DNA from: Gemmatimonadota bacterium
GTDB lineage: Bacteria > Gemmatimonadota > Gemmatimonadetes > Longimicrobiales > Gaopeijiaceae
Direction of reading: 5' to 3'
DNA length: 64,000 bases
Assembly (NCBI GenBank): GCA_022823145.1
Contig: JAJDXS010000038.1
Location: 37,907 to 101,906, forward strand
The notes under the pieces were generated by a model that saw only the letters and a list, made by a program, of their open reading frames with translations, had not been told where the DNA came from and did no database searches. A program made the translations under genes and the position numbers. The stretch's first letter is position 1; the number at the start of each line of letters is the position of its first letter. This document shows, piece after piece, positions 1-8,169 of this stretch.

Positions 1-1145
1 GTCAGGAACAGCTCGGGTTCATCCGCACACACTCTTACCCCGCGCCGCCCCAGCAGGGGGTTTTCTTCGAAGGGTGCGCGCAGAAAAACCGGAAACTTGT
101 CTCCCCCGAGATCGAAGATGCGGATCATCACCGGCTGTGCGGGAAAGCTCCGGGCTACGGCCCGGTAAGCCCGATACTGCTCGTCCTCACCGGGCATCTC
201 CCTGCGCCCCACAACAAGGAACTCGGTCCGGAACAGCCCGACGCCCTCTGCACCGTGCTCCTTCGCCCGACCGGCCTCGCGCGGGAGGTCCAGATTGGCA
301 CGAAGGGTGATTTGCTGCGATTCCGGGGCGGCTGCCGAGTCGACTGGATCGACCGCCGCCTGCCGCCAGTCCCGGATCGCAGAACGGCGCCGTTCGAAGC
401 GTTCCGTCTCGTCCGCGTCGGGTTCTATCACCACCCTTCCGGAGCTTCCGTTGACTATGATCGTCTGGCCGTCGCGAGTCCCGTCCACGATGTGACCCAG
501 GCCTACGGCCGCGGGGATCTGCAGCGATCGCGCCAGAATCGCCCAGTGGGACGTACGTGATCCCTCGTCGGTGGCGATGGCAACGACCCTGTCCGGATCT
601 AGGCGCGCTACCAGGCTGGGGGTCAGGTTGCGTGCTACGGCGACCGCACCACTGGCGCTCTCCATGTGCCGCGGATTGGGGAGATCGAGCAGGCGCCCAA
701 GAACGCGCGACTTGAGATCCTGCAGATCGTTCAGCCGGTCCAGAACCATGGGGTGGGTGGTGCGGGACCAACGCTCCTTCAATTCCAGCATTCGCCACTC
801 GAAGGCACGCGCCGCCGTCAGGCGGTTTTCGCGGATGTATCGCCGAGTCCCCTCGACGACTTCCGGATCGTCCAGCATGAGGAGCTGTGGGTCGAAGATC
901 CTGGCCTCGACGACGCCGAGACGGGTTTCGGTCTCTCCCTTCAGCACCTCCAGGCGGCCGCGGGCCCAGTCCAGCGCCGCCCGGAACCGCTCGAGTTCGC
1001 GGTTGCCCGCCTTCTTGCCGGCGGTCGTCCGGGACGGAACTTGCGGCACGCTCCAGGCGACGTGGTGCACCCTTCCCTTCGCGATGCCCTCGGACGCCGG
1101 GAAGCCCGCGATGACCACCGGAGTGTTTTCCAGTGGATCACTCAT
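1..1145 (-). CDS. ptsI: PTS Enzyme I, phosphoenolpyruvate-protein phosphotransferase (3' end outside window)
   Basis: This cytosolic enzyme takes phosphate from phosphoenolpyruvate and passes it to HPr. Translated from ATG at 1145, 381 codons are visible and the frame is still open at base 1. The swivelling phospho-histidine domain is clear: the TSHWAI motif puts the active-site His near residue 200. The start of the PEP-binding barrel follows, with GLFRTEFL, RIFDLGGDK and ENPLLGRRG in family order. A full Enzyme I is about 570-590 residues, so roughly the last third is missing because of the window edge, not mutation. The start overlaps the end of ptsH by 8 bp, which fits translational coupling within one pts operon. 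Confidence 0.95.
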   Translation of the reverse strand, partial: MSDPLENTPVVIAGFPASEGIAKGRVHHVAWSVPQVPSRTTAGKKAGNRELERFRAALDWARGRLEVLKGETETRLGVVEARIFDPQLLMLDDPEVVEGTRRYIRENRLTAARAFEWRMLELKERWSRTTHPMVLDRLNDLQDLKSRVLGRLLDLPNPRHMESASGAVAVARNLTPSLVARLDPDRVVAIATDEGSRTSHWAILARSLQIPAAVGLGHIVDGTRDGQTIIVNGSSGRVVIEPDADETERFERRRSAIRDWRQAAVDPVDSAAAPESQQITLRANLDLPREAGRAKEHGAEGVGLFRTEFLVVGRREMPGEDEQYRAYRAVARSFPAQPVMIRIFDLGGDKFPVFLRAPFEENPLLGRRGVRVCADEPELFL

Positions 1146-1404
1146 CGAATCCTCTTCTCACCAGCGCCGCCAACGCAGCTACGGCCTCTTCGGCGTCATC
1201 GCCCCGGGCCGAAATGGTCAGCGCGCTCCCCTGTTCCGCAGCCAGCATCAGCACACCCATGATGCTCTTTCCGTTCACGGTCAGGTCGCCCCTGCCGACC
1301 GTTACGGATGCCGCAAAACTGCCGGCAAGCCTTACGAACTCGGCGGAGGGCCTGGCGTGCATGCCCAGCGGGTTTGGGACTTCGACCGCGGTGGAGTGCG
1401 TCAT
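1138..1404 (-). CDS. ptsH: HPr phosphocarrier protein
   Basis: An 88-residue HPr of normal length. The phospho-acceptor His16 lies in NPLGMHARPS, and the regulatory serine is Ser47 in NGKSIMG. HPr relays phosphate from Enzyme I to EIIA-type domains. The serine is the site that HPr kinase modifies, and hprK lies two genes upstream in the same transcription direction, so the Ser-P switch is probably in use. ATG at 1404 follows the EIIA stop by 3 bp, and the stop overlaps the ptsI start. Confidence 0.96.
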   Translation of the reverse strand: MTHSTAVEVPNPLGMHARPSAEFVRLAGSFAASVTVGRGDLTVNGKSIMGVLMLAAEQGSALTISARGDDAEEAVAALAALVRRGFDE

Positions 1405-1407
1405 CGG

Positions 1408-1821
1408 TCAGCAGGGCATGGGGCGATTGCCGGTAATCGCCATGCGCCCCTTTTCGACCAGGCGGGGTACGAGTTCCTCGAATCCCAGAGCACGATTGAA
1501 CACGAAGTCCAGGAGCATCGGCAGGTTGACTCCGGTGATCACCGGCACTTCGGGCAATTCCCGAGTTACGATCATCGCCGCCAGGTGGCAACTTCCTCCG
1601 GGGAGATCCGTGAAGACGAGGTTGCGTGCTCCCGACAGGGCCTTCTCAGTGCGCTCGCACAGTTCCTCGCGGCCCAGCCCGCGGTTCGGCACGCCGAACA
1701 GGGCCTCGGGCGTCACTCCGGCAATCTGCCTTACCGCGCTCACCAGGCCATCCGCAAGCGCCCCGTGGGCGACAACGACGCCGCGGGCCGGTTCGTGGGT
1801 TCGTGACCCCGTGTCACTCAT
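1408..1821 (-). CDS. PTS EIIA component, mannose family
   Basis: A 137-residue single-domain EIIA of the mannose/fructose/sorbose family. The phospho-histidine is probably His19 in VVVAHGALADGL near the N-terminus. FTDLPGGS and ITGVNLPML match the conserved loops of ManX-type EIIA. No EIIB, EIIC or EIID is fused to it or visible nearby, so it more likely ends a signalling phosphorelay than feeds sugar transport (inference). It overlaps the end of hprK by 8 bp and lies 3 bp before ptsH. Confidence 0.88.
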   Translation of the reverse strand: MSDTGSRTHEPARGVVVAHGALADGLVSAVRQIAGVTPEALFGVPNRGLGREELCERTEKALSGARNLVFTDLPGGSCHLAAMIVTRELPEVPVITGVNLPMLLDFVFNRALGFEELVPRLVEKGRMAITGNRPMPC

Positions 1822-2773
1822 AGTCCTGGATCAGTGAATCACGCGGGTTCATCGCCCGCCGCAACCCGTCGTTGAAGCGGGTGGGCACGTCGACGCCGCC
1901 GTACGCGAGAAGCTGATTCATCGCGATCACCTCGCTGATGACGGTGAGATTCTTGCCCGGGTTGAGGGGAATGACGAGCCTGGGGATGCCCACACCGAGT
2001 ATGGTCGTGGACTCCCTCTCGAAGCCGGTTCGATCGTACTCTTGCGCATCGTCCCATGGCTGGAGGTCGACGATGATCTCCACGCGCTTCCTCTGCCGTG
2101 TGGCCCTGGTGCCGAACATGGAGGCGATATCGATGATTCCGATCCCGCGGATTTCCATGTGGAAGTTCTGGAGCTCATGGGCCTTCCCCATGAGGACGTC
2201 GTTTCCTCGCCTCGATACAAGCACGAGGTCGTCGGCGACAAGACGGTGGCCGCGCTGAACCAGCCCGAGTACACATTCCGATTTGCCGATTCCGCTCGGC
2301 CCGGTGAAGAGCAGGCCTATGCCGTACACGTCGGCCAGAGACCCGTGCACGGAGGTGGTGGGGGCAAGTATGTCCTCGAGATACGGCTTCAGTATCTGGT
2401 AGAAATCCGCGGTGGCCAGAGGGGTTCGAAAGACCGGGATTCCGGCCTCCTCGGCCGCCGCCAGGAAGGGTGGCGGCACATCCTGCCCCGAGGATACGAA
2501 GACCGCGGGCACCCCGCGAGCAAACACCGCTTCGAGTCGCCATCGGACCTGATCGGGCGGGAGCGTGTCCAGGTAGCTCATTTCGGTCTCGCCAAACACC
2601 TGAATGCGTCCTGCCGTCAGCCGGGCCGTATGACCCGCCAGGGTCAAACCGGGATTGAAGATCTCGGGGTCCGAAACGAGGCCGTCCAGCGACGCGTCGG
2701 GAGTGACGCGCTCAACTTCCAGTGCCGTCTCCCTCGCCGCGAGGAGCTCCCGCACGGATATCGACGTCTTCAC
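1814..2773 (-). CDS. hprK: HPr kinase/phosphorylase
   Basis: A bifunctional enzyme that phosphorylates and dephosphorylates the regulatory serine of HPr. I chose GTG at 2773 (319 residues) because it forms a 4-bp GTGA overlap with the hpf stop. Any earlier start would extend through hpf in another frame. The N-terminal domain is followed by the catalytic core: SVHGSL with a conserved His near 143, then the P-loop GPSGIGKS at 158-165. The later RGIGIIDI and ILGVGIP blocks are typical of HprK. Length matches the family (about 310-320). It sits directly upstream of EIIA, HPr and Enzyme I. Confidence 0.93.
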   Translation of the reverse strand: MKTSISVRELLAARETALEVERVTPDASLDGLVSDPEIFNPGLTLAGHTARLTAGRIQVFGETEMSYLDTLPPDQVRWRLEAVFARGVPAVFVSSGQDVPPPFLAAAEEAGIPVFRTPLATADFYQILKPYLEDILAPTTSVHGSLADVYGIGLLFTGPSGIGKSECVLGLVQRGHRLVADDLVLVSRRGNDVLMGKAHELQNFHMEIRGIGIIDIASMFGTRATRQRKRVEIIVDLQPWDDAQEYDRTGFERESTTILGVGIPRLVIPLNPGKNLTVISEVIAMNQLLAYGGVDVPTRFNDGLRRAMNPRDSLIQDYE

Positions 2774-3072
2774 GAAATGCGGAATTCCTTTCGCTTCGTC
2801 CGGTCCCGCCGGAGGATCCGCTTGATGTGGTCGTCGAGCTCGTCGAGTGCGCCTCGAAAGTTCTGTCCCTGTCCGCGCGCTACCGCGGGTTGGCGGCGGC
2901 GGCGGGACACGATCGCCTCCACGGTACACGAGCGTCCTTCGATCTGAAAGACGAAACTCGCTCCCATGGCCGCCGGATCGAACCGGGGCCAGCGCATGGC
3001 CAACGCGTCCGCGTGTTCGCGGTCGTCCTGACTGATTTCACATCCCTGGGCTGTTATTCGTATCGGGATCAC
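2770..3072 (-). CDS. hpf: Ribosome hibernation-promoting factor (short form)
   Basis: A 100-residue protein of the HPF/YfiA family, which binds idle ribosomes in the decoding region. The beta-alpha-beta pattern, the FVFQIEGRSCTVEAIV strand region and the acidic ELDDHIKRIL helix fit the family. It ends soon after the first domain, so it is a short-type HPF without the dimerisation tail. Short HPF beside PTS genes recalls the proteobacterial rpoN-hpf-pts clusters, but rpoN is not present here. The stop overlaps the hprK GTG start by 4 bp. Confidence 0.85.
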   Translation of the reverse strand: MIPIRITAQGCEISQDDREHADALAMRWPRFDPAAMGASFVFQIEGRSCTVEAIVSRRRRQPAVARGQGQNFRGALDELDDHIKRILRRDRTKRKEFRIS

Positions 3073-3121
3073 GTCGCGGTCTCCGACAATGCATTAGGGT
3101 GAGCGTGCGGGTGGCAAGACC

Positions 3122-3143
3122 GGCCTCCTTTCGCGGGGAGGCC
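3122..3143. repeat. Short perfect inverted repeat between glycosyltransferase and hpf
   Basis: A 7-bp stem (GGCCTCC at 3122-3128 with GGAGGCC at 3137-3143) encloses an 8-nt loop. It lies after the glycosyltransferase stop and before hpf, where a terminator or mRNA end could sit. No T-run follows on the minus strand, so intrinsic termination is not supported. Confidence 0.35.
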
Positions 3144-3156
3144 CATGTGATTCTAC

Positions 3157-4305
3157 CTAGTCTAACAGCCCGCCCGCGGTCCGCGTGCGTTCGGCAAGGG
3201 ACAGCAGCAGGTCCTCGAAGGAGTCTGCCATCGCACCCCAGGAATGCTCCTCCGCCATCGACCGCGCTGCCCGGCCCAGCCGATTACAATCCTCCAGCCT
3301 CATGACGCGCTCGAGCGCACCGGCCAGCGCACCGACATCCCCGTGCGGAACCAGGTAGCCGGTCTCGGCGTGGCGAACAGTCTCGCGCAATCCGGGAGAA
3401 TCGGAAGCGATGGTCGGCGTGCCGCTCGCCGAAGCCTCCATGCTCACGATCCCCCAACCCTCCTTGGGCGATGTGAGTACATGGGCCCACGACCTCGAGA
3501 GGAGTTCGGCCTTCTCCTCTTCAGGGACGAATCCGGCGAACCGTACCTGGTCCGCGATACCCAGGCCCTTCGCCGTCGCCTCCAATCCGGGGCGCGCGTC
3601 ACCCCTTCCGGCCACAATCAGGTTCAATCCTGTCCCGCGCCGTCGGAGGCGCGCGACCGCTTTCAGGATGAGATCGATCCGCTTGTAGCGCTTGAGGCGC
3701 CCCAGGTAGACGATCGTGGGCGACGGGTAGCGCCTCTCGGCCGGCCGCAGGCGGTTCAACTCGACTCCGTTGCGGATGACTGCGATGTCCGCGGACCGCA
3801 ATCCGCGCTGTACGAGATCCTGCCGGGTGCTCTCCGAGACGGCAACACAGGGAAGTCCCCGGTAAACGGCAGGGATGATGCGCTCGAAGAGCCAGGTAGC
3901 GGCCGCAAGTCCGGGGTTGGCCTCGCGAAAGGCCGTAGTGCCGAAGAGGTGATGTACCAGGAGGAGGTGTAGCGGAGCGGGAGCCCACAGGGGTGACAGC
4001 ATCGGTACCTTGTTGAGGTCTTCCACCACCGCGTCGAACCGCTCGCCGCCCAGACGTCTTTCGTGGCAGAACGGCGCCGACAGATTGAAGGTGTACCGGC
4101 GTCCGGTACGGTACACTCGGATGCCGTCGATCTCGGCAGTCGGGTCGCTTCCGTCCCACCCCGAGCAAAGAAGCGCGATCCGGTGCCCCCTCCGAGCCAG
4201 GCGCCCGAAGATCTGGTGGAGATGTTCCTCGGCCCCGCCGGCATTGGGATTGCGTCGATCCTGCCAGTTCACCACCAGGATCCTGAGCCGGGTCGTCGAG
4301 GGCAT
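3157..4305 (-). CDS. GT4-family glycosyltransferase
   Basis: A 382-residue GT-B fold glycosyltransferase. The N-terminal half has the NPNAGGAEEHLHQI loop typical of acceptor binding in GT4 enzymes. The C-terminal half has IRNGVEL, YLGRLKRYKR and the E-x7-E nucleotide-sugar motif in EGWGIVSME. It probably transfers a sugar from a nucleotide- or lipid-linked donor to a surface glycan or lipid; the substrate cannot be read from sequence. It follows nusB by 16 bp and is probably the last gene of the long operon that starts at FmdB/argS. Confidence 0.85.
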   Translation of the reverse strand: MPSTTRLRILVVNWQDRRNPNAGGAEEHLHQIFGRLARRGHRIALLCSGWDGSDPTAEIDGIRVYRTGRRYTFNLSAPFCHERRLGGERFDAVVEDLNKVPMLSPLWAPAPLHLLLVHHLFGTTAFREANPGLAAATWLFERIIPAVYRGLPCVAVSESTRQDLVQRGLRSADIAVIRNGVELNRLRPAERRYPSPTIVYLGRLKRYKRIDLILKAVARLRRRGTGLNLIVAGRGDARPGLEATAKGLGIADQVRFAGFVPEEEKAELLSRSWAHVLTSPKEGWGIVSMEASASGTPTIASDSPGLRETVRHAETGYLVPHGDVGALAGALERVMRLEDCNRLGRAARSMAEEHSWGAMADSFEDLLLSLAERTRTAGGLLD

Positions 4306-4321
4306 CGCGCCAGGGGCTGGT

Positions 4322-4765
4322 TCAGCGATTCCCGCTGGCCCGATAGACCGCGTCGAGGACGCCGTTCACGAACCGCGGAGAATCGGTACCGCCGTATCGT
4401 TCGGCCAGTCGGACCGCCTCCTGAATCGCGACCTTGCCCGGCAGGTCGTCGAGAAGCAGGATCTCGGTCGTGCCGAGCCGCAGAATCCCACGGTCCATCA
4501 CCGAGAGCCGATCCAGCCGCCAGTTGTCAAGGGACGAAGAGATGGTCTCCTCCACCTGAATCCTGTTCGCGGTGAACGCGTCGACCAGCCTCAGGAGGTA
4601 GGGCAGTCTGGATGGGGATACCATTCGGTGCTCGCAGGTTGCGGCAAGGGCCTCCTGGACGCTCAGATTCCCGCCCTCGGTCTCCCACCGATAGTGGACC
4701 TGGAGAAACCAGGCGCGCGAACGACTACGGTCTCGTCGCTCCTGGGGATCGAGCACCGTGTGCAC
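4322..4765 (-). CDS. nusB: Transcription antitermination factor NusB
   Basis: A 147-residue all-helical NusB. It binds boxA RNA with NusE (S10) in rRNA antitermination. Family marks seen: an Arg-rich start with SRAWFLQVHY, the central DRLSVMDRGILRLGTTEIL block, and the C-terminal KVAIQEAVRLAERYG and FVNGVLDAV motifs. The ribH-nusB order, 7 bp apart, is conserved across many phyla. Length is normal. Confidence 0.93.
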   Translation of the reverse strand: MHTVLDPQERRDRSRSRAWFLQVHYRWETEGGNLSVQEALAATCEHRMVSPSRLPYLLRLVDAFTANRIQVEETISSSLDNWRLDRLSVMDRGILRLGTTEILLLDDLPGKVAIQEAVRLAERYGGTDSPRFVNGVLDAVYRASGNR

Positions 4766-4772
4766 GACGCAC

Positions 4773-5234
4773 CTATGCGTTCCCGAGGGAATCCCGGAAC
4801 TCGATCATGGCGAGCGCGGCCTCGGCAAACTCACTCCCCCTGTTGGTCCCGTAGATGTCGCAACGGGACATCGCCTGTTCCGCATTGTCCGTCGTGAGCA
4901 CCCCGAAAACCACAGGGATATCGGCAGTCAACGCCACCTGACCCAACCCGTCGCTCGCGTTCCCCGCCACGTAGTCGAAGTGGGAGGTGTCCCCGCGTAT
5001 CACGCACCCGATCGCCACGATCACGTCGAAGCGGTCGGAGTTCGCGATTCGGCGAGCCGCCTGCGGCAGTTCCCACGCCCCCGGAACGTGGAACACCGCG
5101 ATCCTGTCCTCGGGCACGCCCTCCGCGATGAGCCGATCCCGCGTGCCCATCAACAACTGTTCCGTAATCATGTTGTTGAAGCGCGCGACCAACAATGCGA
5201 TCCGGACGCCTCCATCCTCAGCCGCTTCAGTCAT
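4773..5234 (-). CDS. ribH: 6,7-dimethyl-8-ribityllumazine synthase
   Basis: The penultimate enzyme of riboflavin synthesis. It condenses the ribitylamino-pyrimidine with 3,4-dihydroxy-2-butanone 4-phosphate. I chose ATG at 5234 (153 residues, starting MTEAAED), which overlaps the upstream rib gene by 8 bp; an in-frame ATG 24 bp earlier is less likely. VARFNNMITEQLL, HVPGAWELP and GCVIRGDTSHFDYV, with the catalytic His, are all intact. It would assemble into a pentamer or a 60-subunit capsid. Confidence 0.95.
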   Translation of the reverse strand: MTEAAEDGGVRIALLVARFNNMITEQLLMGTRDRLIAEGVPEDRIAVFHVPGAWELPQAARRIANSDRFDVIVAIGCVIRGDTSHFDYVAGNASDGLGQVALTADIPVVFGVLTTDNAEQAMSRCDIYGTNRGSEFAEAALAMIEFRDSLGNA

Positions 5235-6417
5235 CGTCCACCTCCATCCCGCCCGCATGCGCGGCGATTCTCGTCGTCACTCCCCCGCCCATTCGCAGAC
5301 CTGCGAAGGGCTCCTTCCCTATCACTGTCAGTGCATACCCGTCCAGTCCCACAATGTGCCACCGGCTGTTCGTAAGCAATCTGACCGAACTCAACCCCAG
5401 GTCGAGCAGGATCTGGGCGCCGATCCCGTAGTCCCTCAGCACCTGGCCCTGTGCAGAGGAGTCCTTCCCGTGCCGAGGACGGTCGACAACGGATCGGAGA
5501 CGGTCGATCAGCCGCTCACCGGCCCGGTCCCGGTGGATGTAGACGACGACCCCCTGGCCCTCCTCGTCGATGCGACGCATCGCGCCGGCCAGCAGGTTGC
5601 CCTCGGCCTGGTCGAGCGACCCGAAAGTATCCGCCAGCGGGTTTTCCGCGTGCATCCGGACGAGAACGTCGTCTTCTCCTTCCACGTTCCCCTTGACCAG
5701 CGCGAGGTGGACCCGGTCGTCTATCTCCGTCCGGTAGCCGATGACCGTGAAGTCTCCCCAGCAGGTCCGCAGCGGGGCTTCAACAACCCTGGTCACCAGC
5801 CGTTCCCGCGACAGGCGATGGGCGACCAGCTGCTCGACCGTGATGAACTTGAGGTTGTGCCTTTGGGCCATGACCTCGAGTTGGGTCCTCCGCGCCATCG
5901 TTCCGTCCTCGTTGAGGATTTCGCAGATGACACCGGCGGAGCCAAGACCGGCGAGCCGCGCCAGATCCACCGCAGCCTCCGTCTGCCCGACCCTCCGCAG
6001 GACCCCCCCCCGCCGCGCCCGGAGCGGAAAGATGTGGCCGGGCCTGCGCAGGTCTCCCGGAGTCGACGCAGGGTCTGCGAGCACCTGAACCGTCCTCGCC
6101 CGGTCGTGCGCCGAAATGCCGGTGGTCACGCCATACCGCCGGTGAGCGTCAACCGAAACGGTGAAAGCGGTACCCTCCGGATCGGTGTTGCGCTCGGTCA
6201 TCAGGGGGAGTTCCAGGGCGTCGGCACGCTCCGGGGTCAGCGAGACGCAGATCAGGCCGCGCCCGAACTTGGTCATGAAGTTGATCAGTTCGGGAGTGAT
6301 CCGGTCGGCTGCGCAGACCAGATCACCCTCGTTTTCACGGTCCTCGTCGTCCGCGACAATGACCAGCTTCCCCTCGGCGATGTCCCGGATGGCGCCGGGT
6401 ACGGAATCAAAAGGCAT
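5227..6417 (-). CDS. 3,4-dihydroxy-2-butanone-4-phosphate synthase with degenerate GTP cyclohydrolase II domain (RibBX-like)
   Basis: A 396-residue two-domain protein with RibBA layout. The N-terminal RibB half (about 1-205) is intact: DDEDRENEGD, TKFGRGLI, GISAHDRA and the RPGHIFPL metal-site region are all there. The C-terminal RibA half keeps the fold (YGIGAQILLDLG) but not the chemistry. The three zinc cysteines of GTP cyclohydrolase II align with Asn259, Gln270 and Glu272, and the Arg of the EGRG motif is Gln288. It should therefore make the butanone phosphate but not open GTP. This matches the RibBX variant described in proteobacteria. The start overlaps the ribE stop by 11 bp. Confidence 0.9.
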   Translation of the reverse strand: MPFDSVPGAIRDIAEGKLVIVADDEDRENEGDLVCAADRITPELINFMTKFGRGLICVSLTPERADALELPLMTERNTDPEGTAFTVSVDAHRRYGVTTGISAHDRARTVQVLADPASTPGDLRRPGHIFPLRARRGGVLRRVGQTEAAVDLARLAGLGSAGVICEILNEDGTMARRTQLEVMAQRHNLKFITVEQLVAHRLSRERLVTRVVEAPLRTCWGDFTVIGYRTEIDDRVHLALVKGNVEGEDDVLVRMHAENPLADTFGSLDQAEGNLLAGAMRRIDEEGQGVVVYIHRDRAGERLIDRLRSVVDRPRHGKDSSAQGQVLRDYGIGAQILLDLGLSSVRLLTNSRWHIVGLDGYALTVIGKEPFAGLRMGGGVTTRIAAHAGGMEVDDD

Positions 6418-7003
6418 GGGTCTCGATCATCCGCCTCACGTACTTGCCGATCAGGTCGGCCTCCACGTTGACACGGTCTCCAGGTGCAAGCAGGCGAAGG
6501 TTGGTGTGTTCCCACGTATAGGGGATTATCGCTGCCTGGCAAACCACGGAATCCGTCAGCCGGTTGACCGTGAGGCTCACACCGTTCAGCGCGACGGAGC
6601 CGTGCAATACGGTGGTGGAGAAGACGTCAGGCGGGAGTTCGAAGTCCAGAAACCGTGTGTTTCCCTCGGTTCGTCGACTCAGAAACGTCGCGAGCCCGTC
6701 CACATGTCCCTGCACCAGGTGTCCGTCAAGCCGGTCGCCGGCCTGGATCGCACGCTCCAGGTTGACCCGGGATCCGACCGCGTACCCACCGGCGATGGTG
6801 CGCTCCAATGTGGACGCACCGAGTTCCACCGTAAACGTGGAGTCGTCCCTGTCGGTCGTGGTCAGACAGGCGCCGTCGACAGCCACGGACTGCCCCGCCG
6901 TCAGCTCACGCGCGAACGCGGTCGCTATGGCGATCGTGCGTCCCTGCGCCCCGCCCGTAACCGAGACAACCACGCCCGTCGTTTCGACGATTCCGGTAAA
7001 CAC
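6407..7003 (-). CDS. ribE: Riboflavin synthase, alpha chain
   Basis: Catalyses dismutation of two lumazines to riboflavin. I chose GTG at 7003 because it gives the invariant FTGIVE N-terminus and lies 5 bp after the ribD stop; total 198 residues. Two homologous barrel repeats are visible: the first with DGACLTT and the second starting near residue 100 with VQGHVDG, NGVSLTVN and a C-terminal trimerisation helix. It is called ribE or ribC depending on species. Confidence 0.95.
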   Translation of the reverse strand: MFTGIVETTGVVVSVTGGAQGRTIAIATAFARELTAGQSVAVDGACLTTTDRDDSTFTVELGASTLERTIAGGYAVGSRVNLERAIQAGDRLDGHLVQGHVDGLATFLSRRTEGNTRFLDFELPPDVFSTTVLHGSVALNGVSLTVNRLTDSVVCQAAIIPYTWEHTNLRLLAPGDRVNVEADLIGKYVRRMIETHAF

Positions 7004-7008
7004 GTTCT

Positions 7009-8169
7009 TCAGGCTCCTCGGTCGAGCACCACCAGGGTATCGTTTCCGAATCTCACCGGCTCGAGGCGGGACCGCCATTCCGGCATAGCGCGCCCTCCCG
7101 TCCCGTCCGCTGCACCCGCGCCGTTCGGGCGCACAGGGAAGGCCGGCACGCCGCCGGCTCCGATCAGGCATGGAGCCAGGAAGACATAGATCCGGTCGAC
7201 AAGGCCTCCGTCGAGTAGTGCTGCGGCCAGAATGCCGCCGCCTTCGCACAGGATGGTATCGACACCACGGTCCGCGAGTGCTCCGAGAGCCTCCTCGAGG
7301 TCGAGGCCGCGCCTGTCCTGGCTGACCGGCACAACCTCGGCTTCTTCGCCGAGCGACCCTTGCAGCCGCATGGCCTGACCGGCAGCCGTCACCACGATGG
7401 GGCGACGCGCTGCGCCCTCGCGCCGCAACGCGCGCAGATCCCTCGTCGCCTGCCCTTGCCTGTCCAGCAGCACCGGTACGGGAGGTACGCGCGGCACTGT
7501 TTCCCCCCGTGCGGTGAGCCGGGGGTCGTCGGCCCGCCAGGTACCGCTTCCGACCAGGACCGCGTCGAAGCCGGCTCGAATGCGGTGGACCTCGGCCCTC
7601 GCTTCCGGCCCGGTCAGCCAGACCCGGCGTCCGCCGCCCGGAGCAATGTACCCATCGAGGCTGACGGCAAGCTTCAGAGCCAGGTATGGTCTGTGCATAT
7701 CCGGGTCCCGGAAGAAGAACGGGTTCTCGGCTGCCCAGTCGGTCCACTCGCCCACCGGGCCGTCAACCCGCAATCCGGCACGCCTGAGGTGTTCGGCGCC
7801 ACCTCCGGCCGCCGAACCCGGTTCCGGCGCCCAATACACGACCCGCTTGATACCCGCCCCGCGGATGGCTTCGGTGCAGGGCGGCGTCTTGCCGACGTGA
7901 TTGCAGGGTTCCAGACTCGAGTACAGCGTGGCGCCGCGGGCGTTCTCCACGGCGGCCAGAGCCGTGGTCTCGGCGTGCGGTCCCCCGAAGAGTGCGTGAT
8001 ATCCCTCCGCCAGGACCTCTCGGCCGCGAGCGACCACGCACCCCACCATCGGATTGGGATGAACACGACCCCATCCCCTGCGTCCCAGCAGGATCGAACG
8101 CCGAAGCAGACGGTAGTCGAGATCGCTCAGATGGGACGCGGCGGACGACGCCACCGGACCAACCCTCAA
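7009..8169 (-). CDS. ribD: Bifunctional deaminase/reductase RibD
   Basis: 386 residues. The N-terminal deaminase domain has the zinc site HAET and PCNHVGKTPPC, about residues 68-105. The C-terminal reductase has KLAVSLDGYIA and the late LCEGGG motif. It performs the second and third steps from the GTP product to the ribitylamino-pyrimidine. The best start is TTG at 8169, forming a 4-bp TTGA overlap with the upstream stop; a GTG 15 bp later (8154) is the alternative. The upstream gene abuts it, so there is no room for an FMN riboswitch leader here. Confidence 0.93.
   Translation of the reverse strand: MRVGPVASSAASHLSDLDYRLLRRSILLGRRGWGRVHPNPMVGCVVARGREVLAEGYHALFGGPHAETTALAAVENARGATLYSSLEPCNHVGKTPPCTEAIRGAGIKRVVYWAPEPGSAAGGGAEHLRRAGLRVDGPVGEWTDWAAENPFFFRDPDMHRPYLALKLAVSLDGYIAPGGGRRVWLTGPEARAEVHRIRAGFDAVLVGSGTWRADDPRLTARGETVPRVPPVPVLLDRQGQATRDLRALRREGAARRPIVVTAAGQAMRLQGSLGEEAEVVPVSQDRRGLDLEEALGALADRGVDTILCEGGGILAAALLDGGLVDRIYVFLAPCLIGAGGVPAFPVRPNGAGAADGTGGRAMPEWRSRLEPVRFGNDTLVVLDRGA

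Noticed and set aside
3122..3143. Intrinsic terminator after the glycosyltransferase
   Set aside because: The stem is only 7 bp and no T-run follows on the transcribed strand; kept only as an inverted repeat.
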